Assembly: GCA_003157295.1 (NCBI GenBank) | Contig: PMJF01000039.1 | Location: 7,037 to 12,616, forward strand | Direction of reading: 5' to 3' | Origin: Candidatus Moraniibacteriota bacterium | Lineage (GTDB): Bacteria; Patescibacteriota; Minisyncoccia; Moranbacterales; UBA11712 | DNA length: 5,580 nucleotides | Shown here: positions 1 to 4,556 of the stretch, piece after piece | Numbering within the stretch: the first letter of the stretch is position 1 | Layout of the letters: every line of letters begins with the position of its first letter | Position numbers and translations under genes: made by a program | Notes under the pieces: model-generated | What the model was told of the DNA's origin: nothing | What the model saw: only the letters and a program-made list of their open reading frames with translations | Database searches by the model: none

Positions 1-4
1 AAAT

Positions 5-33
5 TTGAGGATATTTAAGAATAAATTTATAAT
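5..33 (+). promoter_or_regulatory. Candidate sigma-70-type promoter of pyrE-pyrF
   Basis: TTGAGG at 5-10 (four of six matches to TTGACA) is followed by a 17-bp spacer and a perfect TATAAT at 28-33. A start site 6-8 bases past the -10 box would fall near 39-42, only 2-5 bases before the pyrE ATG at 44, so the transcript would be leaderless or nearly so. This reading also makes the TTG at 5 part of the -35 box and not a start codon. The surroundings are AT-rich, so chance matches are possible, but both the spacing and the -10 box are ideal. Confidence 0.55.
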
Positions 34-43
34 TATCAAACAT

Positions 44-694
44 ATGAATTATCAAGAAGAAATCGCCAGAGCCTTGCTCGAAATCGGCGCGGTCGGGTTC
101 AAGCCCAAAGATCCCCTCACTTTCAAAATGGGAATGATTTCACCGGTTTATGTGGACAACCGCATATTTCCCGCTCATCCGGAAAAATTCAAGCTCGTAA
201 TCGATGGTTTTGAAAATCTGATCAAAGAAAAAAATATTGATTTTGATATGGTAGCCGGAATCGCCGTTGGTGGAATTCCCTATAGCGCCGTTCTTGGCTT
301 CCAGATTCAAAAACCATCCATTTTTGTGCGTAAAGAATCGAAAGGATACGGAAAAAATAAAAGAGTCGAAGGAGGAGATGTAAACGGAAAAAAGATATTG
401 CTCGTCGAGGACCTGGTCTCTACCGGCAGCAGCAGCCTATCCGGGGTACAAGCCCTTCGTGAGGAGGGATCAATTGTCAATGATTGCGTGATCATCGTAA
501 GCTACGAATTCCCGGAGTCGAAAGTTAATTTTGAAAAAGAAAAGGTGAAACTCCATTCCCTCACTAATTTTCCGATGATTTTCGAACAAGCGGTTCAAAT
601 AAAAAAAATCACTGAGGAAGAAAAGAAAGTCGTGGAAGACTGGTATTCTGATCCGTGGGGCTGGGCGGAAAGACATGGATTTAATAAGAAATAA
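44..694 (+). CDS. pyrE: Orotate phosphoribosyltransferase (PyrE)
   Basis: This enzyme joins orotate to PRPP to give orotidine 5'-phosphate (OMP), the fifth step of de novo UMP synthesis, in the cytosol. The 216-residue product has the usual family length. Visible family features are SPVYVDNR (33-40), a glycine-rich strand AGIAVGGIPYSA (71-82), the flexible catalytic loop VRKESKGYGKNKRVEG (95-110) and the PRPP-binding motif VEDLVSTGSSS (121-131). The ATG at 44 is chosen because the family's first helix begins at once (NYQEEIARALLEIGAV). An in-frame TTG at 5 would add 13 lysine- and isoleucine-rich residues with no family counterpart and lies in the likely -35 box. No SD sequence precedes the ATG. 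pyrF follows 10 bp downstream, so the two enzymes of OMP formation and decarboxylation are co-transcribed. The identification is secure; the exact start is slightly less so. Confidence 0.95.
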   Translation: MNYQEEIARALLEIGAVGFKPKDPLTFKMGMISPVYVDNRIFPAHPEKFKLVIDGFENLIKEKNIDFDMVAGIAVGGIPYSAVLGFQIQKPSIFVRKESKGYGKNKRVEGGDVNGKKILLVEDLVSTGSSSLSGVQALREEGSIVNDCVIIVSYEFPESKVNFEKEKVKLHSLTNFPMIFEQAVQIKKITEEEKKVVEDWYSDPWGWAERHGFNKK

Positions 695-704
695 TTATAA
701 TAAT

Positions 705-1502
705 ATGACAATTATCGACAAATACAACTCGCGGGTAGATAATGTGAATTCCCTTGCCTGCGTCGGACTAGATTCCGACATTGAAAAACTCCCGGAAGAA
801 TTCAAAAAAACAGAATTTCCCCAATTCTATTTCAACAGGTGGATAATTGACCAAACCCATCAGTTCGTTTCGGCCTTCAAGGCTAATATAGCCTTCTATG
901 AATTGAGGGGAGACAGAGGAATGCGGGAGCTAAAGCTTACAACTGATTACATCAGGGAAAAATATCCGGATATTTTTTTGGTTTGTGACGCAAAGAGAGG
1001 AGACATCGGAAACACAAATTTCGGATATATCGGCTCCGTTCTCGACTGGCTTAATTTCGACGCTATGACCGTTCACCCCTATCTCGGTAAAGAGTCCTTG
1101 GGGCCTTTTCTTGAGAGAAAGGATAAAGGCATAATCGTGATCTGTCGGACCTCTAATCCCGGTGCCGAGGAGATCCAAGATCTTGTGGTTGATGGAGAGA
1201 CTTTATCTCAAGTCATTGCAAAAAAGGTAAAGGATGAGTGGAATTATAACAATAATTGTCTCCTGGTGGTCGGTGCAACTTATCCAAAAGATATCCAAAA
1301 GGTCAGAGACATAGCCGGAGATTTGACTTTTCTCATGCCCGGCATTGGCGCCCAGGGCGGAGACGTTGGAGCGGCAGTGAAGGCTGGCCTCAATTCAGAG
1401 AAAAAAGGGTTGATAATAAATTCTTCGCGAGGAGTTATCTTCTCCAGCAACCCGCGTGAAGCCGCAAAAAACTTGAGAGATGAGATTAACAAGTATCGAT
1501 AA
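705..1502 (+). CDS. pyrF: Orotidine 5'-phosphate decarboxylase, type 2 (PyrF)
   Basis: The product decarboxylates OMP to UMP, the last step of de novo pyrimidine synthesis, directly after the reaction of the neighbouring PyrE. It is a 265-residue TIM-barrel enzyme. CVGLD (19-23) forms the first strand, DAKRGDIG (95-102) carries the catalytic Asp/Lys/Asp set, PGIGAQGGD (212-220) and SSRGVIF (240-246) form the phosphate-binding end. The DAKRGDIGNTN version and the N-terminus (IDKYNSRVDNVNSLACVGLD) match the type 2 subfamily, which is longer than the E. coli type. The ATG at 705 is preferred: it starts at the family position and leaves a 10-bp gap after pyrE. An in-frame ATG at 675 would overlap pyrE by 20 bp and add ten Asn-rich residues. 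No SD is visible; the leader is only A and T. A terminator follows the stop within about 5 bp. Confidence 0.95.
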   Translation: MTIIDKYNSRVDNVNSLACVGLDSDIEKLPEEFKKTEFPQFYFNRWIIDQTHQFVSAFKANIAFYELRGDRGMRELKLTTDYIREKYPDIFLVCDAKRGDIGNTNFGYIGSVLDWLNFDAMTVHPYLGKESLGPFLERKDKGIIVICRTSNPGAEEIQDLVVDGETLSQVIAKKVKDEWNYNNNCLLVVGATYPKDIQKVRDIAGDLTFLMPGIGAQGGDVGAAVKAGLNSEKKGLIINSSRGVIFSSNPREAAKNLRDEINKYR

Positions 1503-1506
1503 GTAT

Positions 1507-1534
1507 AAAGACCCCGCCTAAGCGGGGTCTTTTC
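1507..1534 (+). terminator. Rho-independent terminator after pyrF, possibly bidirectional
   Basis: An 11-bp perfect stem pairs 1507-1517 (AAAGACCCCGC) with 1522-1532 (GCGGGGTCTTT) around the loop CTAA, and the T-rich end TCTTTTCT follows. It starts five bases after the pyrF stop. The minus-strand DUF1059-like gene ends at 1546, 13 bp away. Read on that strand the same stem also ends in TCTTT, so one hairpin may end both converging transcripts. Confidence 0.9.
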
Positions 1535-1545
1535 TATAACTACGA

Positions 1546-1740
1546 TTACATCTCGTCCTTCATTTTCATCTTCATCATTTCCTTCATTTTCATCATATCT
1601 TCTTCACTCTTTCCTTCCATCATTTCAGGATGCATTTCCTTGACATGCATCTCCATTTTTTCCATAACAGCTTCTTCCGTATCTCCTTTAGCGACAAAAT
1701 CATCGCTCCCTCCCATATCCTTGCAAGATAATGTTTTCAT
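1546..1740 (-). CDS. Small DUF1059-like protein with Met-rich tail
   Basis: This encodes 64 residues. The N-terminal part, MKTLSCKDMGGSDDFVAKGD (1-20), followed by TEEAVMEKMEMHVKEMHPEM, resembles what I recall of the DUF1059 family: one conserved Cys (Cys6), a Gly/Asp turn, a DFVA strand and a helix ending in a His-Pro pair. The family function is unknown and I do not assign one. From about residue 26 the chain is dominated by Met, Lys, Glu and Asp; 16 of the 64 residues are Met. The start at 1740 is chosen because the family begins with this MKT-L-C pattern; a purine-rich AGAAAGG lies about 10 bases upstream and a TATAAT box 61 bases upstream. The open frame extends to 1914, but the extra residues look like non-coding translation and would overlap the next gene. 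It is monocistronic, facing pyrF across the terminator. Confidence 0.8.
   Translation of the reverse strand: MKTLSCKDMGGSDDFVAKGDTEEAVMEKMEMHVKEMHPEMMEGKSEEDMMKMKEMMKMKMKDEM
1556..1594. repeat. 15-bp direct repeat, 24-bp period, inside the DUF1059-like gene
   Basis: TCCTTCATTTTCATC occurs exactly at 1556-1570 and again at 1580-1594, a period of 24 bp (eight codons). The surrounding DNA to about 1625 is a looser series of TTCAT/CATC units. On the minus strand it encodes the repeated Met-Lys-Met-Lys-acidic pattern at the protein's C-terminus. It looks like internal duplication within a coding tail, not a mobile or intergenic repeat. Confidence 0.7.
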
Positions 1741-1801
1741 ATGTTTATGGCCTTTCTCCCACTCCCCCCAAGGAACTGGAAGAAACGCGAGTTTAATGTG
1801 T

Positions 1802-1830
1802 ATTATAAAATAGAGGCTTGATTTTTTGCA
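1802..1830 (-). promoter_or_regulatory. Candidate promoter of the DUF1059-like gene
   Basis: On the minus strand a perfect TATAAT lies at 1807-1802. The best -35 at 17-bp spacing is TGCAAA (1830-1825), which matches the consensus poorly (three of six). The gene's ATG is 61 bases further on, leaving a leader of roughly 55 bases, unlike the very short leaders of its neighbours. The -10 is clear; the -35 is weak. Confidence 0.45.
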
Positions 1831-1846
1831 TCGACCGGCAAATAAT
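1818..1846 (+). promoter_or_regulatory. Candidate promoter of the PEBP-nitroreductase-acylphosphatase operon
   Basis: TTGATT (1818-1823, four of six matches) and AATAAT (1841-1846, five of six) are separated by 17 bp. This would start transcription near 1853, about 40 bases before the ATG at 1895. It overlaps the candidate minus-strand promoter, so the two could compete for polymerase. This is the best candidate in the 154-bp divergent spacer but is not strong evidence. Confidence 0.3.
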
Positions 1847-1894
1847 CCTGACTCATATAGACTAATACGGACGCAGCCCAAAAAATATTTCGTT

Positions 1895-2461
1895 ATGAAA
1901 ACAAAATCATCCATAATACTATTAGTAATAATTTTGTTGCTGGGTGCGTATTATTATTGGCATTCGAGAAACAAAAAACCCGTCCCCAACGTTTCTTCAA
2001 TAACCACTAAATCAAAAACTATGCAGATAACGAGCCCGGCTTTCGGCGAAAACGAAAGTATCCCTTCAAAATTCACCTGCGACGGAGAGAGTGTCAGTCC
2101 TGCTCTGGAAATTTCGGGTATTCCCGAGAGCGCCAAGAGCTTGGCAATAATCATTCACGATCCGGACGCCCCTGTATCGGGCGGATTCACCCACTGGGTT
2201 GTTTTTAATGTCAATCCGGACATAAAGGAGATAAAAGAAAATAGCGTTCCGGAAAACGCCATCGAAGGAACGATCGGCACTGGCAAAACCGGCTATACCG
2301 GACCCTGCCCGCCTTCGGGAACGCATCACTATCAATTTAGATTATACGCGCTGGACTCAAGGCTTGCTCTTGATTCATCAGCCGAGAAAGAAGACGTCGA
2401 AAAAGCGATGGAAGGGCATGTTTTAGATCAGGCAATCTTGGTTGGATTATATAAAAGATAA
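1895..2461 (+). CDS. YbhB/YbcL-like PEBP family protein with N-terminal membrane segment
   Basis: The 188-residue product belongs to the phosphatidylethanolamine-binding (Raf kinase inhibitor-like) family. Residues 1-22 form a short basic start and a hydrophobic stretch (SSIILLVIILLLGAYYYW), followed by a Lys/Ser-rich linker to about 42. This is a signal anchor or uncleaved signal peptide; I see no lipobox Cys. The PEBP domain begins at MQITSPAF (43-50). It includes SPALEI (68-73), the anion-site loop DPDAP (89-93), THWVVFN (99-105) and the signature GYTGPCPPSGTHHYQF (133-148), and runs to the end at normal length. Bacterial members have no settled biochemical role, so only family and likely location outside the membrane are claimed. 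The ATG at 1895 is used because the membrane segment starts there; upstream in-frame sequence is not protein-like. The nitroreductase gene begins 10 bp after the stop. Confidence 0.88.
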   Translation: MKTKSSIILLVIILLLGAYYYWHSRNKKPVPNVSSITTKSKTMQITSPAFGENESIPSKFTCDGESVSPALEISGIPESAKSLAIIIHDPDAPVSGGFTHWVVFNVNPDIKEIKENSVPENAIEGTIGTGKTGYTGPCPPSGTHHYQFRLYALDSRLALDSSAEKEDVEKAMEGHVLDQAILVGLYKR

Positions 2462-2471
2462 TTTAAAAACT

Positions 2472-2927
2472 ATGCACGAAATATTCAAAAAAAGAAAATC
2501 AGTCCGTAGTTTCAGCGATAGATTGGTCGAAGAAGAAAAATTTCAGGAAATTATCAAAGCTGCCAATTCCGCCCCTTCGGCGGGAGATTTGAAGGCTAGA
2601 GAAATTATCGTCATAACTAATTCGGAACTGAGGAAAAAAATGTCTGAAGCCGCCCACGGCCAAAAACAAGTTATGGAAGCTCCGAAACTATTGGTTTTTG
2701 TCGCTCTTCCGGAACAGTCAGCCAAAAAATACGCTGAACGCGGTCGAGAGCTTTATGCAATGCAGGATGCCACCCTCGCTGCTGGTTTTGCTTGGTTGGA
2801 GGCCGTCGAGCATGGCTTGTCAGCCTCCTGGGTGGGTGGATTCGACGAAAAAGAAGTGCAAAAAATACTCGATCTTTCCCAAAACCAAAAACCAATCGCT
2901 ATTCTGCCGATTGGGTACGAAAAATGA
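2472..2927 (+). CDS. Short nitroreductase-family (FMN) protein
   Basis: The 151-residue product has the nitroreductase fold, which binds FMN, usually as a dimer, and reduces varied substrates with NAD(P)H. Visible parts are RKSVRSF (8-14), the FMN-phosphate-binding type of opening, followed by APSAGD (34-39), YAMQDATLAAGFAWLEAVEHGLSASWVGGF (95-124) and the final strand PIAILPIGY (141-149). The substrate cannot be inferred. The protein stops two residues after the conserved IGY strand end. Many relatives continue with about 15-20 more residues rich in Lys and Arg, so this is a short form. The ATG at 2472 is chosen because the RxSVRxF motif follows at the usual distance; a TTG at 2442 would overlap the PEBP gene by 20 bp. 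No SD is seen. The stop TGA is one base before the acylphosphatase ATG, so the two are probably translationally coupled. Confidence 0.88.
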   Translation: MHEIFKKRKSVRSFSDRLVEEEKFQEIIKAANSAPSAGDLKAREIIVITNSELRKKMSEAAHGQKQVMEAPKLLVFVALPEQSAKKYAERGRELYAMQDATLAAGFAWLEAVEHGLSASWVGGFDEKEVQKILDLSQNQKPIAILPIGYEK

Positions 2928-2928
2928 A

Positions 2929-3249
2929 ATGGCTCGAAAGCTTCTCAAAATCAGAATCCACGGACATGTGCAGGGGGTCGGTTTTCGTTTTGAAGCGATG
3001 CAAAAAGCTCAGAGTTTGAGTTTGGTAGGATTCGCCCAAAACGAACGGGACGGCACGCTTTATATTGAAGCTCAAGGTGAAAAAGAAAGTCTTGAAAAGT
3101 TTTTGCATTGGTGCGAACACCACGGCCCTCATTTAGCGAAAGTTTTACGGGTTGTAGCGAAATATTCCAACGATTCAAAAAATTATCAAAATTTTAGAGT
3201 TAAAAATTCTCCCTTGCAGCGTATCAGCCATCCAATTTTTCCATCCTAA
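2929..3249 (+). CDS. acyP: Acylphosphatase
   Basis: Acylphosphatases hydrolyse the carboxyl-phosphate bond of small acyl phosphates such as acetyl phosphate or carbamoyl phosphate; they are small cytosolic ferredoxin-like proteins. The 106-residue product has the phosphate-binding loop GHVQGVGFR (12-20) with the catalytic Arg20, and the second signature GFAQNERDG (34-42) with the catalytic Asn38. The conserved C-terminal strand ends at NFRVKN (88-93). About 13 further residues (SPLQRISHPIFPS) go beyond the usual family end, and the last part lies in the overlap with purC-purE. The start at 2929 follows the nitroreductase stop by one base; the frame is open further upstream but is nitroreductase sequence there. 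An ATG at 2924 is in another frame. No terminator is visible before the convergent purine genes. Confidence 0.92.
   Translation: MARKLLKIRIHGHVQGVGFRFEAMQKAQSLSLVGFAQNERDGTLYIEAQGEKESLEKFLHWCEHHGPHLAKVLRVVAKYSNDSKNYQNFRVKNSPLQRISHPIFPS
3224..3249. other. 26-bp tail-to-tail overlap of acyP and purC-purE
   Basis: The last eight codons and stop of acyP (TAA at 3247-3249, + strand) are complementary to the last codons and stop of the fused purine gene (TGA read from 3226-3224, - strand). Both reading frames are intact. No hairpin terminator fits here, so transcripts from either side probably run into the other gene. The antisense pairing is inferred; the overlap itself is plain in the sequence. 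Confidence 0.85.
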
Positions 3250-4534
3250 ATCTTTTTTCCATATACGCGATCGGATTTTTTTTGGCTAAAATATTGAGCG
3301 CGAGATCAACGGCGTTAGAGTCGCGTTCGATCACCGCCATCGGAACATCCGTTGGCATCCGCAGGCTGCTCCAAGCATCGCCTGGAAAATTTTTGGCTGT
3401 GGCCGGAATGGAGATCACCGGCCAATGGGTGTGAGCGGAGAGAATCGGGCCAAGGCCGTTGCTGAGGCCCACTTTGGCGATGATCACTCCCCCGCCTGGG
3501 AATTCTCTTTCGAGATTCTTCAGTTCTTCCAAGCAAACGGAGGTTTTTTTATGCCCGGAAATTATTTTTTTCACCACTTTTATGCCCGCAATATCCGGCA
3601 CTTCCGGCATTTCATCCTTTTCCGATCCTGTCCACAAAACCAGCGCCTGGTCGGGAATATGCGGAAAATCTTGCACGAGATCAGCCACAATTTGATACTT
3701 GGGTTCGATCATTTCCAGATCTTCCCCATCCCGAAAAGCTTGCTTCGAAAGTTCTTTCCATTCGGGATCTCTCAGACGCCAGGAATCGTTATCAATTACA
3801 TCGGAAACTACCAGTTCTCCGTCCGCAGTTAGGCCAAATTCGATCTTGAGATCAAGTATTCTGTAATCTCTTTGCGAAAAAGCACCTTCAAGTACCAAAA
3901 AGGTTTTCCGCATAATTTCATCAATTTTTTCAAGCCTTCCGGAATCTCCTAACAGCACTTTCTTGCGCGATATCGTCCTTTCGAGATCCGCTTCTTTATC
4001 CCAGATCGGCCTCCACGCAAAATTTATCTTCCACTTTTCCTCTTGCGGATTAAGGATCACCGGATCGTCCTGTTCCGAGGTCAAACCTTCGACCAGCGTT
4101 TCACCATCAATGACAACTCCGCCTTTGGTCGTTTTTAGGAAATATTCATTGACGAGACGGCGAAAATAGACCGGCGGTTCGCCCTCCGGAACTATCATAT
4201 GCGGGTTTCTTTTGAGATAACTGCCAAAAGCATATCGCCTCGGCACGGCTTCAATCAGGATCATTTGGCAAGGCTTGGCGGCAAACTCTGTTTCGGAAAT
4301 TTGCTCCACAAAGTGCGTGGGGATTCCCGCTTTTTCCAAAAGCTCGAACACCCGGCAGGTCGTCAAATTGGAATTTTTGCCTTTGCTTTTGAATTGTTTG
4401 GTGAATTTCGGGTCGTTGAAAGCGGTAATATCGTCTTTGTATTCGACAATTACCATTTTGGGATCTTTCTTATTTTCCCAAATTTTTTTCGTTTTTCCTT
4501 CGGCGATCAATTCGCCTTTTTGGTGCTCTGGCAT
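3224..4534 (-). CDS. purC-purE: Fused SAICAR synthetase (PurC) and class II-like AIR carboxylase (PurE), PAICS-like
   Basis: One 436-residue chain carries two consecutive purine enzymes. Residues 1-285 are SAICAR synthetase, which joins CAIR and aspartate using ATP: EGKTKKIWE (12-20), DDITAFN (34-40), EAVPRRYAFGSYLKRNP (95-111), DLKIEFG (228-234) and SDVIDNDSWRL (244-254). Residues 297-436 are a PurE domain: GSEKD (303-307), SGHKKT (326-331), GLSNGLGPILSAHTHWPV (356-373) and DAWSSLRMP (386-394). The last two blocks resemble the class II AIR carboxylase of animal PAICS, which takes CO2 directly and needs no PurK. Oddities are an extra stretch of roughly 50 residues in PurC (about 130-195) and an altered, shortened PurE start. 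It lies 22 bp after purB, in the same operon, with no SD before the ATG. Family assignment is firm; class II chemistry is inferred. Confidence 0.92.
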   Translation of the reverse strand: MPEHQKGELIAEGKTKKIWENKKDPKMVIVEYKDDITAFNDPKFTKQFKSKGKNSNLTTCRVFELLEKAGIPTHFVEQISETEFAAKPCQMILIEAVPRRYAFGSYLKRNPHMIVPEGEPPVYFRRLVNEYFLKTTKGGVVIDGETLVEGLTSEQDDPVILNPQEEKWKINFAWRPIWDKEADLERTISRKKVLLGDSGRLEKIDEIMRKTFLVLEGAFSQRDYRILDLKIEFGLTADGELVVSDVIDNDSWRLRDPEWKELSKQAFRDGEDLEMIEPKYQIVADLVQDFPHIPDQALVLWTGSEKDEMPEVPDIAGIKVVKKIISGHKKTSVCLEELKNLEREFPGGGVIIAKVGLSNGLGPILSAHTHWPVISIPATAKNFPGDAWSSLRMPTDVPMAVIERDSNAVDLALNILAKKNPIAYMEKRFRMEKLDG

Positions 4535-4556
4535 AATAAAAATTTAATTCTATATA

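Noticed and set aside
5..43. N-terminal extension of pyrE from TTG at 5
   Set aside because: The added 13 residues have no family counterpart, and the TTG coincides with the likely -35 box of a well-spaced promoter.
31..55. Repeated AATTATCAA at 31-39 and 47-55 as an operator
   Set aside because: A nine-base AT-rich match is likely by chance, and the second copy is part of the pyrE coding sequence.
696..701. TATAAT just before the pyrF ATG as a separate promoter
   Set aside because: It is only three bases from the ATG, inside a run of A and T, with no matching -35 box; the two genes look co-transcribed.
675..704. ATG at 675 as the start of pyrF
   Set aside because: It would overlap pyrE by 20 bp and add ten Asn-rich residues before the family's normal start; the ATG at 705 fits better.
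1256..1459. Plus-strand open frame within pyrF
   Set aside because: It lies wholly inside the conserved C-terminal half of PyrF in another frame, with an Arg/Gly-rich shadow composition.
1741..1914. Longer version of the DUF1059-like protein starting at 1914
   Set aside because: The extra residues do not resemble any domain, cross the TATAAT box and overlap the start of the PEBP gene; family similarity begins at 1740.
2698..2928. Longer acylphosphatase starting inside the nitroreductase gene
   Set aside because: The added 77 residues are out-of-frame nitroreductase sequence; the acylphosphatase fold starts at the ATG at 2929.
3425..3832. Plus-strand open frame opposite purC-purE
   Set aside because: It is antisense to strongly conserved PurC and PurE motifs, and its translation is Phe- and His-rich with no recognisable domain.
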